A program made the position numbers and the translations under genes. Below, piece after piece: positions 51,216 to 59,054 of a stretch of 64,000 bases of DNA. The notes below the pieces were generated by a model, which saw only the letters and a program-made list of their open reading frames with translations, made no database searches and was not told the origin of the DNA. How positions within the stretch are numbered: position 1 is the first letter of the stretch; each line of letters opens with the position of its first letter. This DNA is from Streptomyces caelestis. Lineage in GTDB: Bacteria > Actinomycetota > Actinomycetes > Streptomycetales > Streptomycetaceae. The stretch spans positions 8,246,001-8,310,000 of the forward strand of contig NZ_JACHNE010000001.1 of NCBI RefSeq assembly GCF_014205255.1, read 5' to 3'.

Positions 51216-52036
51216 ACCGAAGCACCAGCCGTACGTGGTGGAAGACGGCCATCGGCGTGCTGCTGACCGCGATCATGCTCTTCCCGGTCTACTGGATGCT
51301 CAACGTCTCTCTCACCCGCGACCAGGACATGCGCAAGAGCCCGCCCGACCTGCTGCCGCTGAACGGCACCCTGGCCGGCTACCGCACCGTCCTGGGCGAG
51401 CAGTTGCCCTACCTCGCCACCAGCCTCGTCATCGGTCTGGGCACCGTCGCCCTCACCGTGGCCCTGGCCGCCCCCGCCGGCTATGCCCTGGCCAAACTCC
51501 GCCCGCGCGGCGGCGGCGTGCTCGGCTTCCTCTTCCTGGTCGCCCAGATGATCCCCGGCATCATCATGGCGATGGGCTTCTACGCCATCTACCTCCAGCT
51601 CGGCCTGCTCCAGTCCGTGCCCGGCCTGATCGTCGCCGACTCCACCCTGGCCGTCCCGTTCGCGGTGCTCATCTTCACGGCGTTCATGTCCGGCATCCCC
51701 CGTGAACTGCTCCAGGCGGCGCAGATGGACGGCGCCGGGCCCTGGCGCACTTTCCGCGCGATCGTGCTGCCGATGAGCCGCAACGCCGTCGTCACCGTGT
51801 CCCTGTTCGCGTTCCTGTGGTCCTGGTCCGACTTCGTCTTCGCCAGCACCCTGGTCAACGGCGGTGCGCACGAGCCGATCACCCTCGGCATCTACCACTA
51901 CATCGGCAACAACAACCAGGAGTGGAACGCCATCATGGCCACCGCCGTCGTGGCCTCGCTGCCCGCCGCGGTCATCCTCGTCCTCGCCCAGCGCTACGTC
52001 GCCGCCGGCGTGACCGCCGGAGCCGTCAAGGACTGA
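51212..52036 (+). CDS. Sugar ABC transporter permease (MalG type)
   Basis: The 274-residue partner permease has the first helix IGVLLTAIMLFPVYWMLNVS and the EAA-type loop LLQAAQMDGAGPWRTFRAIV. In that loop the usual Glu-Ala-Ala reads Gln-Ala-Ala. Its start overlaps the previous stop (ATGA). It pairs with the upstream permease to form the channel of the importer. Confidence 0.95.
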   Translation: MNRSTSRTWWKTAIGVLLTAIMLFPVYWMLNVSLTRDQDMRKSPPDLLPLNGTLAGYRTVLGEQLPYLATSLVIGLGTVALTVALAAPAGYALAKLRPRGGGVLGFLFLVAQMIPGIIMAMGFYAIYLQLGLLQSVPGLIVADSTLAVPFAVLIFTAFMSGIPRELLQAAQMDGAGPWRTFRAIVLPMSRNAVVTVSLFAFLWSWSDFVFASTLVNGGAHEPITLGIYHYIGNNNQEWNAIMATAVVASLPAAVILVLAQRYVAAGVTAGAVKD

Positions 52037-52106
52037 CCTCCCGCGGGCCGCCCGCGAACCTCCCCTTCTGCCGACGATCCCTGCTCGAGAAACGAGTTAC
52101 GCCTTC

Positions 52107-53846
52107 ATGACCGCCGCCCCGTCGTCCGGACCGGCCTTCTCCGTCCACGACATCCCGTTCAGCACGTTCGGATCCTGGTTCGGCATCTCACCCGTGGTGG
52201 CGGAGAAGACGTACGCCGAGGACCTCCACCTCGTCTCGCACCAGAACGGCATGCACGCCGTCCTCCGCCTCGTCCCCCTGGAACCGGCGACGGGCGAGCG
52301 CGCCGGGACCCGTGTCGAGGCGACACCGGGACTGCTCAGCTGGGTCGGCCCTGCCGGGCGCATCGACCTCGCCTACGAGTCGCCGGACACCGTGCGCCTG
52401 CGGGGGAGCGGCCTGGGCATCAGCGTCAGTGCGGCCGCCCAGGTCCTGACGCCGTTCAGCGGGACGTACTTCTTCCACGACCCGGCGGCGGACGCCCACG
52501 TGTTCACCTCGTACGAGACGGGGCGCCGCTACCGCGTCACCCTCCTGTCCGGCCGTATCGCCCACACCGCCGGAGCCCAGGCCCTGGGAGGCGGCGACCG
52601 CCGTCTCGCCGTGGCCGCGGTGGCGGACGGCGAGTGGGAGATCGCCGTCGAGGAACTCGACACCGCTCGCCCGCCCTACGCGTCCTCGGCCGCCTTCGGC
52701 GAGATCGTTGCGGCGGCACGCGGATCCTTCGCCGACTTCGTCGACGCGGTGGCCCCTTGGCGCTCGTCCGCCACCCCGGCAGCCGAACTCGCCGCCTACG
52801 TCCTCTGGTCGGCGTCCGTACGCCCGGCCGGACTCGTCTCCCGGCCGGCCGTCCTCATGTCCAAGCACTGGATGGACAAGGTCTGGAGCTGGGACCACTG
52901 TTTCAACGCCCTGGCACTGGCTCCGGGCTGTCCCGAACTGGCCGTGGACCAGTTCGCCCTGCCCTTCGACCACCAGGACGGCACCGGAGCCCTGCCCGAC
53001 TCCGTCACCCACTCCGAGGTCCTCCACAACTTCGTCAAACCGCCCATTCACGGTTGGGCGTCGGGCCATCTGCGCCGTCGGCTGCCGGCGCCTCCCAGCA
53101 GTGCGGAACTGGCCGAGACATACGACCGGCTGGCCCGCTGGACGCACTTCTGGCTCTCCGTACGGCGCGCACCCGGCGCCGTCCTGCCCCACTACCAGCA
53201 CGGCAACGACAGCGGCTGGGACAACGCCACCACCTTCGACCCCGAGCGGGTGGTCGTCACCGCCGACCTGGCCGCCTTCCTCGTCCTCCAACTGCATGAA
53301 CTCGCCTACCTGGCCGAGGAGTTGCGCAAGCCGGACGAGGCGAGCCGGTGGACGCGTACGGCACACGAGATCCAGTCGGCCCTGTTGGACGAGCTCTGGA
53401 CCGGCGAACGGTTCGTCGCCCGCGGAGCCGCCACCGGGGACACCTGGAGCAGCTCCAGCCTCCTCGACCTGATGCCCATCGTGCTGGGCGAACACCTGCC
53501 CGGCGAGATCGGCAGCGCCCTGGCCGACCACATCAAGTCCCATCTGACCCCGTACGGCCTCGCCACCGAACTGCCCACCTCACCGCACTACCTCTCCGAC
53601 GGCTACTGGCGCGGCCCCGTCTGGGCCCCCGCCACCGTCCTCATCGAGGACGGCCTGCGCCGCGCCGGCCACCACCGGCTCGCCGACGACATCAGCGCCC
53701 GCTTCCGCGCCCTGTGCGAGACCCACGGCTTCGCCGAGAACTTCGACGCCCTCACGGGCACGGGTCTGCGCGACCGCGCCTACACGTGGACCGCCGCGAG
53801 CTACCTGCTCCTCGCCGAAGCCCACGCACACCGGAGCAGCCACTGA
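52107..53846 (+). CDS. Cytoplasmic (alpha/alpha)6-barrel glycosidase (GH63/trehalase-like, MGH1-type)
   Basis: The 579-residue protein has no signal peptide. An N-terminal beta-sandwich (about residues 1-190) precedes an alpha-barrel with SKHWMDKVWSWDHCFNALAL, the acidic QHGNDSGWDNATTFD, and the C-terminal LSDGYWRGPVWAPATVLIED. These motifs are typical of the mannosylglycerate hydrolase/GH63/amylo-alpha-1,6-glucosidase group, in which Asp and Glu residues of the barrel are catalytic. It lies 70 bp after the importer permeases and probably hydrolyses the imported oligosaccharide. The exact linkage cannot be stated. The malic enzyme gene converges 16 bp after its stop. Confidence 0.85.
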   Translation: MTAAPSSGPAFSVHDIPFSTFGSWFGISPVVAEKTYAEDLHLVSHQNGMHAVLRLVPLEPATGERAGTRVEATPGLLSWVGPAGRIDLAYESPDTVRLRGSGLGISVSAAAQVLTPFSGTYFFHDPAADAHVFTSYETGRRYRVTLLSGRIAHTAGAQALGGGDRRLAVAAVADGEWEIAVEELDTARPPYASSAAFGEIVAAARGSFADFVDAVAPWRSSATPAAELAAYVLWSASVRPAGLVSRPAVLMSKHWMDKVWSWDHCFNALALAPGCPELAVDQFALPFDHQDGTGALPDSVTHSEVLHNFVKPPIHGWASGHLRRRLPAPPSSAELAETYDRLARWTHFWLSVRRAPGAVLPHYQHGNDSGWDNATTFDPERVVVTADLAAFLVLQLHELAYLAEELRKPDEASRWTRTAHEIQSALLDELWTGERFVARGAATGDTWSSSSLLDLMPIVLGEHLPGEIGSALADHIKSHLTPYGLATELPTSPHYLSDGYWRGPVWAPATVLIEDGLRRAGHHRLADDISARFRALCETHGFAENFDALTGTGLRDRAYTWTAASYLLLAEAHAHRSSH

Positions 53847-53862
53847 CCACCGTTCTCGTGCA

Positions 53863-55536
53863 CTAGTACCGCGGCGTCCACTGGGTCTTCGCGATCGCCT
53901 CGCGCAGTTCCGCCTCCGTCGCCCGCGGGGCCACCCCGTCCTCGACGGCGGCGAGAGCCGCGGCCAGGGCGATCTCGCGAGCGGACTCGCGCATCCCGCT
54001 CAGGGGCGGCAGCAGCGGCACGGGACCGTCCTCGCCGTGGGCCGCCCGTACCGCGCACTCGGCGACGGCACGGGCGGCGGCCACCATCATGCGGTCGGTG
54101 ACGCGTGTGGCCCCGCTCGCGGTCACCGCGAGGCCCATGGCCGGGAAGACGTACACGTTGTTCGACTGCGCCACCGGCACCTCGTGCCCGTCCACCGTGA
54201 GCGGCGGGAAGGGCGAGCCGGTGGCGATCAGCGCCCGGCCGTCGGTCCAGCGGGTGAGGTCGGCGGGCTCGGCCTCGGAGTGGGAGGTGGGGTTGGAGAG
54301 CGGGAAGATGACGGGCCGTTCGCAGGTCGAGCCCATCTGCCGCACGATCTCCTCGGTGAACGCGCCATGAGCCGTCGACAGCCCGATGAGCGCCGTCGGC
54401 TCGACACGGCGCACCACCTCGGCGAGGCCGGTGCCGTCCCAGCCGTTCACCTCGCTGTCGTCGCGCGCGAACTCGCGCTGCTGCGGCGTCAGTTCGCTGC
54501 GCGACCGCACCAGCAGGCCGTCGACGTCGAGGATCCAGAAGCGTGCCGTGGCCTCGTCCTCGGACAGGCCCTCCTCGATCATGGCCGTCCGGATCATGTC
54601 GGCGACACCGATGGCGGCCGACCCCGCCCCCAGGATCACCAGGCGCTGCTCGGACAGCGCGGTGCCGGACACGTTCGCGGCGGTGGACAGGGCGCCGAGC
54701 GTGACGGCCGCCGTGCCCTGGATGTCGTCGTTGAAGGTGAGCAGCCGGTCCCGGTAACGCGAGAGGATGGGATAGGCGTGGGCGGTGGCGAAGTCCTCCC
54801 ACTGGAGCAGCGTTCCGGGAAGCTCCGCCTCCACCGCCGAGACGAAGGCCTCGATCATCTCGTCGTACTCGGTGCCGGTCAGCCTGCGGGCACGCCGGCC
54901 GAGGTAGCGCGGGTTGCCGAGCAGGTCCTCGTTGTCGGTGCCGACGTCCAGCAGGATCGGCAGGGTGCGGGCGGGGTGGATGCCGCCGATCGCCGTGTAG
55001 AGGCTGAGCTTGCCGATCGGGATGCCCATCCCGCCGACGCCCTGGTCGCCCAGGCCGAGGATGCGCTGCCCGTCGGTGACGACGATGACGTCCACGTCCT
55101 CGTCGCGGTGCGGGCGGTTGCGCAGGATGTCCCGGAAGCGGTGCCGGTCCTCCCACGTCAGGAACAGCCCGCGCGGCCGCCGGTAGATCTCGCTGAAACG
55201 CTGACAGGCCTCACCGACCGTCGGCGTGTAGACGATGGGCAGCAGCTCCTCCAGGTACTCGGTGACCAGGCGGTAGAAGAGCACCTCGTTGGTGTCCTGG
55301 AGCTGACGCAGGTAGATGTGCCGGTTGAGGGGCTTGTCGTAGCCGTGGAACGCGTCGTAGGCGCGGGCGACCTGCTCGTCCAGGGTCTCCACGGCGGGTG
55401 GCAGCAGCCCGTCGAGGCCGAGCTCGGCGCGCTCCTGCCGACTGAAGGCGGTGCCCTTGTTGACCAGCGGGTCGGCCAGGGTCGTGCCGGCGGGGCTGGT
55501 GGTCGTGCGGATGTGCTGGTGCATCGGCTGGTCCAT
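53863..55536 (-). CDS. NAD-dependent malic enzyme (malate dehydrogenase, oxaloacetate-decarboxylating)
   Basis: The 557-residue enzyme converts malate to pyruvate and CO2. It has the long SfcA/ME2 layout: N-terminal NKGTAFSRQERAELGLDGLL, IVYTPTVGEACQRFS with the catalytic Tyr, and the metal and Lys region VVTDGQRILGLGDQGVGGMG. The nucleotide motif VILGAGSAAIGVADMI follows. ATG 55536 is chosen over a longer start at 55620 because the upstream part looks random. It is convergent with the glycosidase gene, monocistronic, and probably not part of the sugar locus. Confidence 0.95.
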   Translation of the reverse strand: MDQPMHQHIRTTTSPAGTTLADPLVNKGTAFSRQERAELGLDGLLPPAVETLDEQVARAYDAFHGYDKPLNRHIYLRQLQDTNEVLFYRLVTEYLEELLPIVYTPTVGEACQRFSEIYRRPRGLFLTWEDRHRFRDILRNRPHRDEDVDVIVVTDGQRILGLGDQGVGGMGIPIGKLSLYTAIGGIHPARTLPILLDVGTDNEDLLGNPRYLGRRARRLTGTEYDEMIEAFVSAVEAELPGTLLQWEDFATAHAYPILSRYRDRLLTFNDDIQGTAAVTLGALSTAANVSGTALSEQRLVILGAGSAAIGVADMIRTAMIEEGLSEDEATARFWILDVDGLLVRSRSELTPQQREFARDDSEVNGWDGTGLAEVVRRVEPTALIGLSTAHGAFTEEIVRQMGSTCERPVIFPLSNPTSHSEAEPADLTRWTDGRALIATGSPFPPLTVDGHEVPVAQSNNVYVFPAMGLAVTASGATRVTDRMMVAAARAVAECAVRAAHGEDGPVPLLPPLSGMRESAREIALAAALAAVEDGVAPRATEAELREAIAKTQWTPRY

Positions 55537-55695
55537 GGTGTGACGCCTTCCCAGGACTCGCCGGTTCGTGCAGGCGACTTGTGCTGTTCCGCCGAACGGT
55601 CGCTTCGGTCCTCGGTTCACCGATGAGTTCCGGCTCCTCGCCCGGTCTGCCTCTCCGTAAGGCTTTCAGCCCAACAGCGAGCAGGAGAAGGCGAC

Positions 55696-56160
55696 ATGAG
55701 CGTGACGACCCCTCAGACGCAGCCCCGGACCGAGTTCCCCACCCCCGGCTTCCTCTCCACGCGCCCCGTCTGGCTGGTCGGCGTCCTGGCGACGCTCGCC
55801 GGTGCGGTCGTGACGGAGGCGTTCGCACTCGTCGCCCGGGCCGCCGGCGTCCCGATGGAGGCGGCCGGCCCCGGGGCCAAGGAGGCCGCGGAGATCCCCG
55901 TCGGCGGCTTCGGCAGCGGCGTGGTGTTCTGGTCGGTCGCCGGAATCGTCCTGGCCGTGGTGCTCGCCCGCTGGGCCAAGCGGCCCGCCCGCACCTTCAC
56001 CGTGACCACCGTCGTCCTCACCGCCCTGTCCCTCGCCGGCCCGGTTGTCGCCCCGCACACGGCCACGTCCACCCAGATCGTCCTCGCCGCGTCGCATGTG
56101 GTGGCCGCCGCGGTGATCGTCCCCCTGCTGGCACGGCGGCTGTCCCACGTGCAGAAGTGA
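55696..56160 (+). CDS. DUF6069-type four-helix membrane protein
   Basis: The 154-residue protein has four hydrophobic segments: LVGVLATLAGAVVTEAFALV, VVFWSVAGIVLAVVLARWAK, FTVTTVVLTALSLAGPVVAP and VLAASHVVAAAVIVPLLARR. The spacing and length match the DUF6069 family of actinobacteria, recalled from memory. Function is unknown. It stands alone between malic enzyme and the hydrogenase cluster. The ATG follows GGAGAAGG. Confidence 0.75.
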   Translation: MSVTTPQTQPRTEFPTPGFLSTRPVWLVGVLATLAGAVVTEAFALVARAAGVPMEAAGPGAKEAAEIPVGGFGSGVVFWSVAGIVLAVVLARWAKRPARTFTVTTVVLTALSLAGPVVAPHTATSTQIVLAASHVVAAAVIVPLLARRLSHVQK

Positions 56161-56308
56161 CGCCCTCCACTCCCACGATCCCGACACCGGCCCGTCGCGC
56201 TCACCGCCGACGGGCCGTCGTCGTGCAGCACGTAACAGCCCCGAACGGCCCAATAACACTGCGCCGGAGGAGGCGAGCGTGGATGAGCGGTGTGACCGTG
56301 GTGGAAGG

Positions 56309-56342
56309 GATGCGCGTGCACCCCTGGATGCGTGTGCACACC
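56309..56342. promoter_or_regulatory. Tandem direct repeat before the hydrogenase operon
   Basis: GATGCGCGTGCACCC (56309-56323) is repeated as GATGCGTGTGCACACC (56327-56342) with an 18-bp period. Each unit contains the small palindrome GTGCAC. It ends 17 bp before the first gene of the cluster, where a regulator could bind on one DNA face. Confidence 0.5.
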
Positions 56343-56358
56343 CGGACGAGGAGGCGCG

Positions 56359-57900
56359 ATGGCGGAGGGACTGGCCGAGGGCGGCACGGCGTGCGCTGTG
56401 ACGAGAGGTGGCGAGGATCTGCCGCCGGACCGGTCCCCGGACGCCTTCGAGCAGGTGAGCGCCGTCGCCGACGCCGTCCTCTACGAGGGCTACCTCCTCT
56501 ACCCCTACCGCCGGTCCTCGGCCAAGAACCGCGTCCGATGGCAGTTCGGGGTCCTGTTCCCGCGGGACTGGGTGGAGGCGGACGGCCCCGTGGTCCCCGG
56601 TGTCTCCGGCTCCGCCGACTCCTGGTACCAGCAGACCGAGTGCCTGGTGCGGATCCGGCAGCCCGGCAGCGCGTCCGTGCGTGTGCGGGTCCGTCACCTC
56701 CAGATGCAGCGCAAGCAGGTGGAGGAGACCCGCGGCGGCCGTCATCGTGCCGTCGAGTCGCTGCGCACCGCCGACGGCACGACGCATCTCACCTTCGACG
56801 AGGCCGTCCCGCGTGAACGCGAGGTCGAGATCCCGCTCGACGAGCTCCTTCAGGGCGGACGCACCGTCCCCGTGGTCGCGCCGGCCGGCGTGGACGTCGA
56901 GCCGCTGCCCGGTCGCGCCGGGCGGGTGGTGCGGCACCGCGACGAGGTACGGGCCGACACCACCGTCACCGCCGAGCGACTCTCGGACGACCTCTGCCGG
57001 CTCCGCGTGCGCACCACGAACACCGGGCCCGCACCGGAACCGCGGACCGCTCGTGACGAGGCACTGCGCCGGGCCCTCATCGCCACCCACACCGTCATCG
57101 GCGGCGACGGCGTGGACTTCGTCTCGCTGACCGATCCGCCGACGCACCTGCGCACACTCGCCCGGTCGTGCCGGAACGAGTTCACCTTCCCCGTCCTCGG
57201 TGGCGATGCCGGCGGCGACGGACACGTCCTGCTCTCCGCGCCGATCATCCTGCCCGACCATCCCCAGGTGGCCCCCGAGAGCCCGGGCGACCTGCACGAC
57301 GCGGCGGAGATCGACGAGATCCTCACGCTGCGTACGATGCTGCTGACCGACGAGGAGAAGCGCGAAGCGCGGGCCACCGACCCGCGGGCGGCCGCGATCC
57401 TCGACCGGGTCGACACCATGCCGCAGGAGGTCTTCGAGCGGCTGCACGGCGCCGTCCGCTCCCTGGCACCGGCCGCCCCGGTTGCTCCGGCGCCCGCCGA
57501 ACGCCCCGCCTGGTGGCAGGAGGGCGCCGACGACGGCCTCGCCCCGGCCACCGACACCGTGCTCGTCGACGGCGTCCCGCTCGGCGGCGGCAGCCGCGTC
57601 CGGCTTCGCCCCCGGGGACGCGGCGCCGACGCCCAGGACATGTTCCTGGCCGGCCGTACCGCAGAGGTCGCGGCCGTCTTCCACGACGTGGACGGCAGCG
57701 TGCACCTCGCCGTCACCCTCGACGACGACCCCGCGTCCGAACTGCACACCTGGTACGGCCGCTTCCACTACTTCCGGCCCGACGAGCTCGAACCCCTCGA
57801 GCCCGCCGGATCCCCGGACGAGCCGTCGGCACCGGCTCCCGCCGCAGCGAAGGCGCGGCACGCGACCGACTCCGAGACCCCCGCAGCGGAGGCCGAGTGA
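56359..57900 (+). CDS. Uncharacterised 513-residue protein leading the hydrogenase operon
   Basis: ATG 56359 follows GAGGAGG. No family is recognised in the first 370 residues; they look soluble, with blocks such as EGYLLYPYRRSSAKNRVRWQ, FGVLFPRDWVEAD and TLRTMLLTDEEKREARATDP. Residues about 400-480 form a beta-rich module (GSRVRLRPRGRGADAQDMFL, AGRTAEVAAVFHDVDGSVHL) that ends in WYGRFHYFRPDELEPL; this resembles a small barrel domain. The C-terminus is low in complexity. No signal peptide, membrane helix or metal motif is seen. It lies 1 bp before hhyS and is surely coexpressed, so a role in assembly or electron transfer of the hydrogenase is likely. Homologues are expected in other group 1h clusters. 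Confidence 0.8.
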   Translation: MAEGLAEGGTACAVTRGGEDLPPDRSPDAFEQVSAVADAVLYEGYLLYPYRRSSAKNRVRWQFGVLFPRDWVEADGPVVPGVSGSADSWYQQTECLVRIRQPGSASVRVRVRHLQMQRKQVEETRGGRHRAVESLRTADGTTHLTFDEAVPREREVEIPLDELLQGGRTVPVVAPAGVDVEPLPGRAGRVVRHRDEVRADTTVTAERLSDDLCRLRVRTTNTGPAPEPRTARDEALRRALIATHTVIGGDGVDFVSLTDPPTHLRTLARSCRNEFTFPVLGGDAGGDGHVLLSAPIILPDHPQVAPESPGDLHDAAEIDEILTLRTMLLTDEEKREARATDPRAAAILDRVDTMPQEVFERLHGAVRSLAPAAPVAPAPAERPAWWQEGADDGLAPATDTVLVDGVPLGGGSRVRLRPRGRGADAQDMFLAGRTAEVAAVFHDVDGSVHLAVTLDDDPASELHTWYGRFHYFRPDELEPLEPAGSPDEPSAPAPAAAKARHATDSETPAAEAE

Positions 57901-57901
57901 C

Positions 57902-58990
57902 ATGACAACGCACAGCAGCACCACCGAAGTCAGCAAGGAACCCGAACGGGCCGAGGACCGGCAGGGCTTCGACGAGATCACCATCCTCTGGATCTCCGAA
58001 GGCATGAGCTGCGACGGCGACACCGTCTCCCTGACCGCAGCCGGCCAGCCCTCCATCGAGGACCTGGTGCTCGGACTGATCCCGGGCCTGCCGAAGGTGA
58101 ACCTGGTCAACAAGGTCCTCTCACCGAGCCTGGGCGGCGAGGACTTCCTCGCTCCCTACCGGGCGGCCGTACGCGGCGAGCTGGAGCCGTTCATCCTCGT
58201 CATCGAGGGTTCGGTCCCCAACCAGAACATCATCGAGGGCGACGGCTACTGGACGTCCTTCGGCAACGACCCGGAGACCGGCGAGCCGCAGACCCTGAAC
58301 TGGTGGATCGACCAACTGGCCCCCAAGGCCTGGGCGGTGGTGGCCGCCGGCACCTGCGCCACCTTCGGCGGCATCCACGCCATGGCCGGCAACCCCACGG
58401 GCTGCATGGGCCTCGCCGACTACCTGGGCTGGGACTTCACCTCACGGGGCGGCCTGCCGATCGTCAACGTGCCCGGCTGCCCGATCCAGCCCGAGAACTT
58501 CATGGAGACCCTGGTCTGGGTCCTCTACCACGCGGCCGGCTCCGCACCCCCGCCCCCGCTGGACCACATGCTGCGCCCGCAGTGGCTGTTCGGCAAGACG
58601 GTCCACGAGGGCTGCGACCGCGGCGCCTACTACGAGCAGGCCAGCTTCGCCAAGGACTACAACTCGCCCAAGTGCCTCGTCAAGACGGGCTGCTGGGGTC
58701 CGGTCGTCAACTGCAATGTGCCCAAACGCGGCTGGATGGCCGGCATCGGCGGCTGCCCGAACGTCGGCGGCATCTGCATCGGATGCACCATGCCCGGCTT
58801 CCCCGACGCGTTCATGCCGTTCATGGACGAGCCCCCCGGCGGAACCCTGTCGTCCCTGGCCATCAAGCCGTACGGGGCCGTCATCCGCCGCCTGCGGGGC
58901 ATGACCAACGAGCTGGTCAACCACGAGCCCAGGTGGCGCCACAACAAGCGCAAGCTGACCAGCGGCTACGACCCGCGCTGGCGGCCCTGA
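57902..58990 (+). CDS. hhyS: Group 1h [NiFe]-hydrogenase small subunit
   Basis: The 362-residue iron-sulfur subunit of the high-affinity actinobacterial hydrogenase carries electrons away from H2 oxidation. The proximal cluster region SEGMSCDGDTV has Cys37 but Asp40 where other hydrogenases have Cys, a known feature of this group. Later cysteines lie in GTCATFGGIHAMAGNPTGC, VPGCPIQP, HEGCDRG, KTGCWGPVVNC and GGCPNVGGICIGCTMPGFPD. There is no Tat signal, as expected for this group. ATG 57902 overlaps the previous stop region by a 1-bp gap. In soil Streptomyces this enzyme scavenges atmospheric H2, mostly in spores; that is family knowledge. Confidence 0.95.
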   Translation: MTTHSSTTEVSKEPERAEDRQGFDEITILWISEGMSCDGDTVSLTAAGQPSIEDLVLGLIPGLPKVNLVNKVLSPSLGGEDFLAPYRAAVRGELEPFILVIEGSVPNQNIIEGDGYWTSFGNDPETGEPQTLNWWIDQLAPKAWAVVAAGTCATFGGIHAMAGNPTGCMGLADYLGWDFTSRGGLPIVNVPGCPIQPENFMETLVWVLYHAAGSAPPPPLDHMLRPQWLFGKTVHEGCDRGAYYEQASFAKDYNSPKCLVKTGCWGPVVNCNVPKRGWMAGIGGCPNVGGICIGCTMPGFPDAFMPFMDEPPGGTLSSLAIKPYGAVIRRLRGMTNELVNHEPRWRHNKRKLTSGYDPRWRP

Positions 58991-59054
58991 TGCCGCGTCA
59001 GGCACACCCCACCACCCGACCACGGAACACCGACAGCGAGGGGCAGTACCGCAG

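Noticed and set aside
44849..53846. Assignment of the LacI locus to xylan, based on GH39 xylosidases
   Set aside because: The catalytic domain match is too general, and the cytoplasmic GH63-like enzyme does not fit xylo-oligosaccharides.
56161..56358. Riboswitch or small RNA before the hydrogenase operon
   Set aside because: Only a tandem DNA repeat is visible; no extended secondary structure pattern was recognised.
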